Shown: positions 1-5,348 of the stretch, one piece after another | Position numbering within the stretch: the first letter of the stretch is position 1 | How the letters are laid out: the number at the start of each line of letters is the position of its first letter | NCBI GenBank assembly: GCA_031284085.1 | Contig: JAITAM010000143.1 | Coordinates: 1-9,391, forward strand | Source of the DNA: Spirochaetaceae bacterium | GTDB lineage: Bacteria > Spirochaetota > Spirochaetia > Treponematales > Breznakiellaceae | Reading direction: 5' to 3' | Length of the DNA stretch: 9,391 nt | The notes under the pieces: generated by a model | The model's input: only the letters and a program-made list of their open reading frames with translations | Databases searched by the model: none | What the model was told of the DNA's origin: nothing | Made by a program: the position numbers and the translations under genes

Positions 1-473
1 GTTACCTCAGACACTATCAGAGTTATTCCATGAGAACGATGATACGCTCCACTGTACTTCCATTCACGAGGCTCTTTTACAAGTCCCGCTTTAACAGGGT
101 TCTGCTCTATATACTCAAAGACCGTCCAGAAATCCTTCTCATCCTTAATCTCTCTACTCCAGAACCTGTCTCCCCAGAAGTGTCCTGTTGTGTTATGCCT
201 TTTATTCCATCGCACAGCAAAGACTTGCTTTATCCATTTCATTATCTGAGACAAGCTTTCACCCGGAGCAGGAGTAATAAGTATATGGACATGATTGCCC
301 ATAATGCAAAACGTAGGCACCTCAAAGTCGTAGCGTTCTTTTGCTTCTGCAATAACCACGATGAGACGCTCTTTGTCTTCTTTAGGGTCTAATTCATAAT
401 GGTCTCGATTAACCTTTGTAACCACATGACAAGTCTTACCCTTGTTAGTCGAACCTCTAAGTTTTCTTGACAT
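1..473 (-). CDS. REP-associated tyrosine transposase (RAYT), 3' end cut by window edge
   Basis: Reading from ATG at 473 down to base 3 gives 157 uninterrupted codons with no stop before the window edge, so the gene is partial at its C-terminus. The product is a Y1-type HUH transposase of the RAYT group. It has the metal-binding HxH in GNHVHILIT (His61, His63), then the block TGHFWGDRFWSR (about 96-107). Next comes EYIEQNPVKAGLV (120-132), whose Tyr121 is the likely catalytic tyrosine, followed by the W-x-YSGAYH tail (138-145). RAYTs are single-domain proteins that cut single-stranded DNA at REP-like palindromes. It is clearly homologous to the plus-strand RAYT at 4492-5046, sharing most of the central and C-terminal residues. 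The ATG is the best start because MSRKLRG matches the usual short N-terminus, but no Shine-Dalgarno is evident. A GGTCTGTCCCC-type repeat lies about 70 nt upstream. Confidence 0.9.
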   Translation of the reverse strand, partial: MSRKLRGSTNKGKTCHVVTKVNRDHYELDPKEDKERLIVVIAEAKERYDFEVPTFCIMGNHVHILITPAPGESLSQIMKWIKQVFAVRWNKRHNTTGHFWGDRFWSREIKDEKDFWTVFEYIEQNPVKAGLVKEPREWKYSGAYHRSHGITLIVSEV

Positions 474-544
474 AATACTTATATATGGGTGAGACTTGCC
501 TTTTTGCTTCAATAGAAGAGCAGAAATCTTGAAAAATCTTTTAA

Positions 545-562
545 GGGACAGGGGACAGACCT
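545..562 (-). repeat. REP-like repeat copy upstream of first RAYT
   Basis: On the minus strand this reads AGGTCTGTCCCCTGTCCC (with one more leading G), 71 nt before the RAYT start codon at 473. It matches the AGGTCTGACCTGTC sequence in front of the second RAYT in order and orientation. It is probably the recognition or end sequence of the RAYT; that role is inferred from position only. Confidence 0.55.
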
Positions 563-665
563 CTATCTCCAAGCGAAGAGCAATGCTGCAGCTTTGGAGG
601 AGTCTGCGCTTGCGTGCAGCCCATGACTGAAAACCTCTCAGAGCTTGTTGCCGTCCTCAGAAGCA

Positions 666-681
666 GGGACAGGTCTGTCCC
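666..681. repeat. Palindromic GGGACAG-GT-CTGTCCC repeat
   Basis: A perfect 7-bp inverted repeat with a 2-nt centre. It contains the 10-mer GGTCTGTCCC found elsewhere in the window and forms the right boundary of the 543-683 element. Confidence 0.6.
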
Positions 682-775
682 TTTCTCTAACCGAACAGCT
701 GCCTGTTCAAAGTTTCCGGTACTGGTGCCAAAGAGCGGGGATATTTTCGTATATGTCGGGATCACGGTCTGCTTT

Positions 776-1402
776 TCAATTTTGTTGAAATAGACGCGCC
801 TTTCGGATTAGGGTCATCAATGGGCCGGTAAATAAAGCCATGATTACGGTACCGATACCGAGAGGACCGTGAAAAATGAAGGCGGTTATTACACAAACAA
901 GGTCTGTCCCTAGCCGACACCATTTGAACCACTGCGGCTTTTTTAGTTTTTCGCTGATAATAAGGGATAGTGCATCGTATGGAGCTATGCCGAGCTTGGC
1001 GTCAATGTATATGACGATGCCAAAACACACCGCTAGTATTGCGGCAAGGAGGCTGAATATTCGTAAGTACAAAGCGCCTTCGCCCAGGAGAGCGGTTAGG
1101 ACAAAAAGAGAAAAATCCGACAAATATCCTATACAGCTCATGCTGATGAGAGTGCCGAAGCCAATCTTTGTACGGTCAACAAAAAACATCCATACGAGGA
1201 TTATACCGTTGAAGATAAACTGCCATGTGCCGTACATGATTCCTACGGTTTGGCTTACCCCAAGATTCATGCCGGAATAGGGGTCTGTCCCAAATCCTGA
1301 GTAGCGAATGAGGGCGCCGCCAAAACCTATGAGAAAAATGCCAAAAATGCTCAAGAGAATTCTTGAAAATACGGCGCGATTAAAAGGCTTTTGTAATTTC
1401 AC
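776..1402 (-). CDS. YczE/YitT-like integral membrane protein
   Basis: A 208-residue protein made almost wholly of hydrophobic segments separated by short loops; I see about five to six membrane spans. The first span (about 12-33) is followed by RYSGFGTDPYSG (33-44), a conserved feature of the YczE (COG2364) family. Near the C-terminus, GPLGIGTVIMALFTGPLM is the other family hallmark. The role is not established: some YczE-like genes sit beside regulators or secondary-metabolite genes, and transport is only suspected. The start is a GTG at 1402 with only a weak purine stretch upstream; the next methionine would remove the first span. It lies just behind the terminator of the Ter operon, so expression depends on read-through or a promoter I cannot see. 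Two exact copies of the local repeat 10-mer lie within its coding sequence, encoding Gly-Thr-Asp at 38-40 and 165-167. Confidence 0.8.
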   Translation of the reverse strand: MKLQKPFNRAVFSRILLSIFGIFLIGFGGALIRYSGFGTDPYSGMNLGVSQTVGIMYGTWQFIFNGIILVWMFFVDRTKIGFGTLISMSCIGYLSDFSLFVLTALLGEGALYLRIFSLLAAILAVCFGIVIYIDAKLGIAPYDALSLIISEKLKKPQWFKWCRLGTDLVCVITAFIFHGPLGIGTVIMALFTGPLMTLIRKARLFQQN

Positions 1403-1416
1403 GATTGATCTTCTTT

Positions 1417-1474
1417 AAGGAAAAAAACAGAGCCGGATAGTGTCAATTAGACAGCTTCAGCTCTGTTTTTCCTT
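1417..1474 (-). terminator. Intrinsic terminator of the Ter operon
   Basis: On the minus strand AAAAACAGAGC is followed by a loop of about 26 nt, then GCTCTGTTTTTTT. The stem begins 5 nt past the stop codon of the last Ter gene and ends in a T run. The A/T-rich arms make it nearly symmetrical, so it could work in both directions. It ends only about 15 nt before the start of the YczE-like gene. Confidence 0.75.
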
Positions 1475-1478
1475 AACT

Positions 1479-2048
1479 TTAGGAATATAGTTTTACCAGC
1501 TCGGCTATATAGCTTGCCTGTACCGGCTGCCCTATTGCGCTAAACTTCCATTTACCATTGTGCCGGTATATCTCACCAAAGATCATAGCGGTCATGCCCG
1601 GATAAGTCTCCGAGAGATTGTACTTAGAAATCTCTTTGCCGTTGTCTTTATCAACGATGCGTATAAAGGCGTTTTGTATCAAATCAAAATGCTGGTTGCG
1701 CTCGCTTCCCTTGTAGATATTGACAACAAAGACAACTTTTTCATACTGCGCCGGAAGCTTCTTTAGGTCAACAATGATCTGTTCATCATCGCCCTCACCG
1801 GCGCCCGTCAAATTGTCACCGGTATGCTCTATCGCCTTTGATGGATGCGTAAGATTACCGAAATAGATCGTATCACCGAGTCCGTTTGTCTTTCCATCAG
1901 CTCCACACAGTATTGCAGAAGCATCACAGTCAATATCCGCTCCTTTTTTTGCTACATCCCATCCAAGCCCTACAACGATTCGGCCCAAAGCGCCACCATC
2001 ATCCTTCGACAGATCAATACGCTGCCCCTTTTGAAGGTTTATCGACAT
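1479..2048 (-). CDS. TerD-family stress protein (TerD/TerE-like)
   Basis: A 189-residue single-domain TerD-family protein, the usual length for TerD, TerE and TerZ. It begins MSINLQKGQRIDLSK and has VVGLGWD (25-31). Acidic calcium-binding clusters follow at GADIDCDASA (36-45) and at TGDNLTGAGEGDDEQI (76-91). The end EIYRHNGKWKFSAIGQ is the standard TerD C-terminal signature. TerD proteins are cytoplasmic calcium-binding proteins linked to tellurite resistance, phage inhibition and general envelope or oxidative stress; the biochemical role is not settled. The ATG has a good ribosome binding site (AAGGAG, 6 nt spacing). It is last of three Ter genes, 18 nt after the TerA-like gene, and an intrinsic terminator follows at once. 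It is a paralogue of the upstream terD. I cannot tell TerD from TerE by eye, so no symbol is given. Confidence 0.92.
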   Translation of the reverse strand: MSINLQKGQRIDLSKDDGGALGRIVVGLGWDVAKKGADIDCDASAILCGADGKTNGLGDTIYFGNLTHPSKAIEHTGDNLTGAGEGDDEQIIVDLKKLPAQYEKVVFVVNIYKGSERNQHFDLIQNAFIRIVDKDNGKEISKYNLSETYPGMTAMIFGEIYRHNGKWKFSAIGQPVQASYIAELVKLYS

Positions 2049-2066
2049 AATAAACTCCTTGTTACT

Positions 2067-2681
2067 TTAGTCTTTTCTCCCGATAGACCAATCCATTCCC
2101 CATCCAAAAGCTCTGTCGAGGGACAGCTGATCATCGTAAAACTGAACAACTTTTTCAATACTGAAGGTTTCGTTATGCTGATTGGCCAGCAACACAATAC
2201 CACATAGCTTTTTAGCCGATCCATATTCATCCATACGCACGATAATATCCTCGTTGTCCGGATACTGTATCGTTACAATACCGTCAACTTGCTGCCAGCT
2301 TGCGACGCCTTCATAAATAAATGTATAAACCAAGATGCGCTTAATCCGAGCAACCATTGCTCCATTGATACGCAAATTTTCACCCTCAGTCGATTCGCCT
2401 GTCCTATCATCACTGTCTAAAGAGATATACGGAGTGGCTCGGTAATTGCCGAAAACGTTCCCCAATGCCTGAACAGACCCCTTTTGACCGTTTGTAAGCT
2501 CATACAAAGCACCCAAATCCAAATCGATCCCCTTCTCATGTTTAAGGAGCGACGCAAAGAAACTCTTTTTCTTTCCATCACCTCCCTGATTCCAATTAAG
2601 ATTTACAACAATTTCTCCCAAAGAAACGTTCGATTTTTTTTCAAGGATGATTGCACTGCCTTTTCTTAATTCTATCGCCAT
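2067..2681 (-). CDS. terA: TerA-like tellurium-resistance family protein
   Basis: A 204-residue protein whose first 30 residues (MAIELRKGSAIIL...VVNLNWNQ) follow the TerD fold. The central blocks differ from TerD: GIDLDLGALYEL (51-62), GSVQALGN (68-75), PYISLDSDDRTG (84-95) and GENLRIN (100-106). These blocks are typical of TerA. The best known TerA from enterobacterial plasmids is nearly twice as long, so this is a short form holding only the core domain. The GDDEQI calcium site of TerD is replaced by DDRTG...GENL. It probably acts with the flanking TerD proteins in the cytoplasm. The ATG has an AAGGAA ribosome binding site at close spacing. A strong stem-loop lies in the 107-nt gap from terD, so the two genes may be expressed unequally. 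The family assignment is firm; the TerA subgroup is likely. Confidence 0.82.
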   Translation of the reverse strand: MAIELRKGSAIILEKKSNVSLGEIVVNLNWNQGGDGKKKSFFASLLKHEKGIDLDLGALYELTNGQKGSVQALGNVFGNYRATPYISLDSDDRTGESTEGENLRINGAMVARIKRILVYTFIYEGVASWQQVDGIVTIQYPDNEDIIVRMDEYGSAKKLCGIVLLANQHNETFSIEKVVQFYDDQLSLDRAFGWGMDWSIGRKD

Positions 2682-2706
2682 AACTTTCCTTCTCTCATTA
2701 AAAGAT

Positions 2707-2744
2707 AAGCAAGGAGAAGAACTGTCATCGCTCTTTCCTTGCTT
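2707..2744 (-). promoter_or_regulatory. Intergenic stem-loop between terD and the TerA-like gene
   Basis: AAGCAAGGA (2707-2715) and AAGA (2717-2720) pair with TCTT (2732-2735) and TCCTTGCTT (2736-2744). This makes a 13-bp stem with one bulged G and an 11-nt loop. On the minus strand the stem is followed by ATCTTTTAAT, a poor T run, so a partial terminator or an mRNA processing/stability element fits better than a full stop. Confidence 0.55.
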
Positions 2745-2788
2745 AAAATAGAATCCGGTATGGTTATCTCAATAACACAAAGGACAAG

Positions 2789-3367
2789 TTACACTTGCAG
2801 CCCGAAATTCTTTGCTAAAGCGGCCAGCCCGCCTTGAAACCCGCTCCCTATGGCGTTGAATTTCCATTCAGGACCGTGGCGGTACAACTCACCTACAACA
2901 ATCGCCGTCTCAATAGAGAAGTCTTCACCCAAATCAAAGCGCACCAGCTCTTCACTGGTAACTTCATTTATGATCCTGATGTAAGAGTTACCGACTTGCC
3001 CAAAATTCTGCCTTCGTTTATCGGCTTCATGTATGGTAACGGTAAAAGCAATCTTTTGAATCTCGGCCGGCACCTTGAGCAGCTCAACCTTGATCTGCTC
3101 ATCATCGCCCTTGCCTGTACCGGTACGGTTATCACCGGTAGAGACCACAGAACCGCTTATGTGCTTGGGGTTGTTATAAAAGATAAAATCTCCATCACCG
3201 GTTACCCTTCCACTTGCTCCCAGCAAGAATGCTGATGCATCAAGATCGAAATCAGCACCACCGTCATATTTATTGGTATCCCATCCAAGTCCTACAATCA
3301 ACTTCGACAAACCCGGATTGTCCTTGGTTAAATCAACCTTGCCGCCTTTCTGCAAACTAATTGGCAT
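2789..3367 (-). CDS. terD: TerD, calcium-binding tellurium-resistance/stress protein
   Basis: A 192-residue protein matching canonical TerD (about 190 residues) from end to end. It has [15 protein letters not shown] at the start, VGLGWD (25-30), and the acidic calcium site [15 protein letters not shown] (37-51). It then has [17 protein letters not shown] (76-92) and a closing [16 protein letters not shown] block. Family knowledge links TerD to tellurite tolerance, resistance to some phages and colicins, and stress survival, with Ca2+ bound at the two acidic clusters. The start is well supported by AAGGAGG four nucleotides before the ATG. A sigma-70-type promoter sits about 45-70 nt upstream, making this the first gene of a minus-strand Ter operon. 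No terB, terC or terZ is visible in the window. Confidence 0.94.
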   Translation of the reverse strand: MPISLQKGGKVDLTKDNPGLSKLIVGLGWDTNKYDGGADFDLDASAFLLGASGRVTGDGDFIFYNNPKHISGSVVSTGDNRTGTGKGDDEQIKVELLKVPAEIQKIAFTVTIHEADKRRQNFGQVGNSYIRIINEVTSEELVRFDLGEDFSIETAIVVGELYRHGPEWKFNAIGSGFQGGLAALAKNFGLQV

Positions 3368-3410
3368 ATTGCCTCCTTCTTAAACCTAGCTTATATATTG
3401 ATGTCTATCA

Positions 3411-3439
3411 AACATAAAACTATTTTCAAAATATGTCAA
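3411..3439 (-). promoter_or_regulatory. Promoter of the Ter operon
   Basis: On the minus strand a perfect -35 TTGACA (plus positions 3439-3434) is followed after exactly 17 nt by TATGTT (3416-3411), four of six matches to TATAAT. It sits between the purU terminator and the terD start, giving a leader of roughly 35-40 nt. Confidence 0.7.
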
Positions 3440-3457
3440 ATAAAAGAGCGCCTCTTT
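3438..3457 (-). terminator. Short intrinsic terminator after purU
   Basis: AAAGAG-GCG-CTCTTT followed by TTATTT on the minus strand: a 6-bp stem with a 3-nt loop, starting 9 nt past the purU stop codon. The T run touches the -35 box of the Ter promoter, so the two transcription units are packed tightly. The stem is short and termination may be partial. Confidence 0.5.
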
Positions 3458-3466
3458 GAGAGTCGA

Positions 3467-4330
3467 TTAAGAGAATACAACAGTGCGGTTATCATAGCAA
3501 AGCACCCGATGTTCAAGATGCGCGAGAACCGCACGGGCAAGCACACGCCGTTCAATGTCCTGTCCTGTCCGAATGAGATCATCAATAGAAAAGCTGTGGT
3601 TGACTCTCTGAACATCCTGTTCGATGATGGGGCCTGCATCCAGCTCTTCGGTAACATAATGGCTGGTTGCACCGATAATTTTTACGCCACGCGTATGAGC
3701 TTGGTGGTAGGGTTTTGCACCGGGGAAGCCGGGTAAGAATGAATGATGAATATTGATGATCCGATTGTGATAGCGCTCAATAAGCGGCGGCGATACGATT
3801 TGCATATAGCGCGCCAGCACCAAAAAGTCTATTCGGTATTCCTCTAATAAGCGCAGCTGTTCGGTCGTCTGCTCTTCATGGTTTGTAGGGGTAATCTTTA
3901 GGTGTATGAACGGTATACCAAAGAGTTTCGCATCTTTTTGCAAGTCTTCATGGTTGCTGATAACAAGGGGAATATCGACCGCCAAGTCGCCGGTTCTCCA
4001 GCGTGATAACAAATCCAAGAAACAGTGGGCGTATTTTGATACAAAGATAGCCATGCGCTGTTTATCTTTGTGCCGGTGCAGTTCCCAAGTCATCATAAAT
4101 TTTCTGACGGACTCGTGGATAAAGATCGTTTGAAAATCGTTAAGATCAACGGAGAAATGCTCCAGATCCCATTCAACTCTCATAAAAAACATGCCACACT
4201 CATGATCCGTATGTTGATCGAGGTAGACGATATTTGCCCCAAGCCGAGAGAGGAGTGCGGTAACATTAGCAATAATCCCATCTCGGTCTGGGCATTGAAT
4301 AAGCAAGACCGCCGTATTTTGTGGTTTCAT
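3467..4330 (-). CDS. purU: Formyltetrahydrofolate deformylase
   Basis: A 287-residue cytoplasmic enzyme that hydrolyses 10-formyltetrahydrofolate to THF and formate, balancing one-carbon pools and supplying formate for purine synthesis. An N-terminal ACT regulatory domain (about 6-85) starts AVLLIQCPDRDGIIANVTALL. The formyltransferase-type catalytic domain follows: RIINIHHSFLPGFPGAKPY (190-208) with catalytic Asn193 and His195, and ATSHYVTEELDAGPIIEQDV (221-240) with Asp231. Length matches E. coli PurU (about 280). The reading frame stays open upstream to a TTG at 4444, but those 38 residues are unlike any PurU N-terminus and cross a perfect hairpin and a repeat. I therefore place the start at ATG 4330. 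No Shine-Dalgarno precedes it; an extended -10 box lies 6 nt before the ATG, hinting at a leaderless message. A short terminator follows the gene. Confidence 0.93.
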   Translation of the reverse strand: MKPQNTAVLLIQCPDRDGIIANVTALLSRLGANIVYLDQHTDHECGMFFMRVEWDLEHFSVDLNDFQTIFIHESVRKFMMTWELHRHKDKQRMAIFVSKYAHCFLDLLSRWRTGDLAVDIPLVISNHEDLQKDAKLFGIPFIHLKITPTNHEEQTTEQLRLLEEYRIDFLVLARYMQIVSPPLIERYHNRIINIHHSFLPGFPGAKPYHQAHTRGVKIIGATSHYVTEELDAGPIIEQDVQRVNHSFSIDDLIRTGQDIERRVLARAVLAHLEHRVLCYDNRTVVFS

Positions 4331-4336
4331 AGAAGA

Positions 4337-4345
4337 AGTATAGCA
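4337..4345 (-). promoter_or_regulatory. Candidate extended -10 promoter of purU
   Basis: The minus strand reads TGCTATACT directly upstream of purU, an extended -10 (TGnTATACT) ending 6 nt before the ATG. A weak -35 (TTGCAG, 18 nt away) lies in the right arm of the palindrome at 4357-4388. If it is used, transcription would begin at about the start codon. Confidence 0.4.
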
Positions 4346-4356
4346 AAGAAGCATAG

Positions 4357-4388
4357 CATGCTGCAAGGTTTCCCGACCTTGCAGCATG
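4357..4388. promoter_or_regulatory. Perfect 13-bp inverted repeat upstream of purU
   Basis: CATGCTGCAAGGT (4357-4369) and ACCTTGCAGCATG (4376-4388) are exact reverse complements around a 6-nt loop, 26 nt before the purU start codon. On the plus strand four T's follow, too few for a confident terminator. It could be an operator overlapping the -35 region, a leader hairpin, or a weak terminator facing the RAYT. Confidence 0.6.
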
Positions 4389-4411
4389 TTTTGAAGCTGA
4401 GTGAAGCTACA

Positions 4412-4427
4412 TAAGGTCTGACCTGTC
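4412..4427 (+). repeat. REP-like repeat copy upstream of second RAYT
   Basis: TAAGGTCTGACCTGTC, containing the near-palindrome AGGTC-T-GACCT. It lies 64 nt before the ATG at 4492 (94 nt before the one at 4522), in the same orientation relative to its RAYT as the copy at 545-562 is to the first RAYT. Confidence 0.55.
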
Positions 4428-4491
4428 ATCATAACATAGGCCAAACCTCAAGAAAAAAAAGAGTAAAAAAAGAACGAAAAACTAAAGCAAA

Positions 4492-5046
4492 ATGCCATGT
4501 TTACCCCGTTATCTATGTACCATGTCTTCGCATTATTCGCCACGAGGCCGCACTGATTTAGGCCTCACGTATTATATCTTCTCGGTAGTTAATCGTTTTC
4601 TCTTTGAACTCGATCCCGATAGGATGAAAGAGTTGTTCCTCGCCATAGTCGAGGAAGCATTAACGGTAAAAGGTTTCAAATTCAAGCTCTGGAACTTTTG
4701 TATCATGTCGAATCACTTCCACTTTCTTATCACTCCTGCTGAAGGACAGAGTCTTTCTGAGATATTGAAATGGATTAAGATGGTATTTGCGATTCGGTGG
4801 AACAAAATGAACCACAAGACCGGACATTTCTGGGGAGACAGGTTTTATTCGCGGGTAATAACGGATGAAAAGGACTTCTGGAACGTATATAACTACATCG
4901 ATCAGAACCCTGTTAAAGCAGGACTTGTAAAAGAGCCTTGTGAATGGAAGTACAGCGGGGCATATCATCGGGAACACGGGATCACAAAGATTATCTCTTT
5001 CGTGGATGACACAATCTTGAAGTCGGAGCTGAAGATACTCCAATGA
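4492..5046 (+). CDS. REP-associated tyrosine transposase (RAYT), complete
   Basis: A 184-residue (or 174-residue) Y1/HUH transposase of the RAYT group. HxH metal ligands lie in SNHFHFLIT (His75, His77), then TGHFWGDRFYSR (110-121). NYIDQNPVKAGLV (134-146) carries the likely catalytic Tyr135, followed by EWKYSGAYH (151-159). RAYTs nick and rejoin single-stranded DNA at their cognate REP hairpins and are usually single-copy domesticated transposases; two related copies in one window is unusual. The ATG at 4492 gives ten extra residues; the ATG at 4522 (MSSHYSPRGR) fits the family better. Neither has a clear ribosome binding site. Its 3' half is very similar at DNA level to the first RAYT (63 of 68 bases at 4903-4970). 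REP-like repeats flank it at 4412-4427 and 5062-5090. Confidence 0.92.
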   Translation: MPCLPRYLCTMSSHYSPRGRTDLGLTYYIFSVVNRFLFELDPDRMKELFLAIVEEALTVKGFKFKLWNFCIMSNHFHFLITPAEGQSLSEILKWIKMVFAIRWNKMNHKTGHFWGDRFYSRVITDEKDFWNVYNYIDQNPVKAGLVKEPCEWKYSGAYHREHGITKIISFVDDTILKSELKILQ

Positions 5047-5061
5047 TGCAAGTGAGTGAAT

Positions 5062-5071
5062 AGGTCAGACT
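5062..5071 (-). repeat. REP-like repeat copy downstream of second RAYT
   Basis: AGGTCAGACT, matching nine of the first ten bases of the reverse complement (AGGTCAGACCT) of the upstream copy. It begins 15 nt past the RAYT stop codon, so the gene is bracketed by related inverted sequences. Confidence 0.45.
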
Positions 5072-5296
5072 CACAGAGAGACAGACCTTAAATACTCTTG
5101 TACTTCAAATACTACCTGCGGCGTAGCAGTCTCGATCGTCTGGAACATAAGCGTTTCCAGTATGGCTTCTATCGCTTTCGGGTTCATGGCCTTTCGGGCG
5201 CAGATATAGCCGGCTGTAAAATACTCCTACCAAATACTTCTTAGCAGGAGTGTTGGCCAGATCAATACCGCTGCCTTCTACGGTGGCAAAGCCTTG
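5071..5296 (-). pseudogene. Decayed coding remnant with a 13-nt duplication-type frameshift
   Basis: On the minus strand one frame reads GFATVEGSGIDLANTPAKKY from just inside a TAA at 5297-5299. A second frame continues FTAGYICARKAMNPKAIEAI to a TGA at 5071-5073, ending ...FEVQEYLRSVSL. The frames join exactly if one copy of a 13-nt unit is removed: AAATACT occurs at 5219-5225 and again at 5232-5238 (plus-strand bases). The joined stretch of about 70 residues looks protein-like, with a mixed charged/hydrophobic helical pattern. It lacks an upstream start and is cut by a stop at its 5' side. I do not recognise the family. It is most likely the tail of a gene broken by repeat insertion and deletion; chance open frames remain possible. 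Confidence 0.4.
5078..5090 (-). repeat. REP-like repeat copy (left end of a 254-bp inverted pair)
   Basis: On the minus strand TAAGGTCTGTCTC. Its first ten bases (TAAGGTCTGT) are repeated in inverse orientation at 5325-5334, enclosing the coding remnant. Confidence 0.5.
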
Positions 5297-5324
5297 TTAA
5301 GAGTTGTTTTGAAGAAACGATACG

Positions 5325-5337
5325 TAAGGTCTGTCCT
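5325..5337 (+). repeat. REP-like repeat copy (right end of a 254-bp inverted pair)
   Basis: TAAGGTCTGTCCT, an inverted partner of 5081-5090. A further GTCTG (5341-5345) follows immediately. Confidence 0.5.
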
Positions 5338-5348
5338 ATAGTCTGCTT

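Larger units (their letters stand above)
543..683. repeat. Small element bounded by inverted GGGACAG-type repeats (BIME/MITE-like)
   Basis: The left end carries AAGGGACAG (543-551) immediately followed by GGGACAGACC (552-561). The right end carries GGTCTGTCCC (672-681) and CTGTCCCTT (675-683). AAGGGACAG is the exact reverse complement of CTGTCCCTT, and GGGACAGACC of GGTCTGTCCC. The roughly 140-bp segment is therefore bounded by inverted repeats, the layout of paired REP sequences mobilised by RAYTs. An inner imperfect stem (CTCCAA at 567-572 with TTGGAG at 594-599) adds secondary structure. No convincing gene lies inside; one minus-strand frame is open, but its peptide resembles no family I know. 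That this element moves by a RAYT is inference. Confidence 0.6.

Noticed and set aside
30..392. Plus-strand open frame of 120 codons
   Set aside because: It lies exactly antisense to the first RAYT, and the antisense of the second RAYT gives a similar peptide (4660-5043), as expected of shadows of two homologous genes.
541..765. Minus-strand open frame of 74 codons after the YczE-like gene
   Set aside because: Most of it is the inverted-repeat element; the peptide has no recognisable family and its Gly-Thr-Asp-Leu-Ser segment comes from the repeat itself. No ribosome binding site is convincing.
876..1280. Plus-strand open frame of 134 codons
   Set aside because: Antisense to the YczE-like membrane protein; the peptide is basic and low in family-like features, and it has no ribosome binding site.
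3551..3570. Another copy of the repeat core (CCTGTCC twice) in purU
   Set aside because: Only the CCTGTCC part matches; the GGTCTG half is absent and the bases encode PurU sequence.
4331..4444. N-terminal extension of purU to a TTG start
   Set aside because: The 38 extra residues do not fit the ACT-domain start of PurU, and they cover the perfect palindrome and a REP-like repeat; the ATG at 4330 gives the family length.
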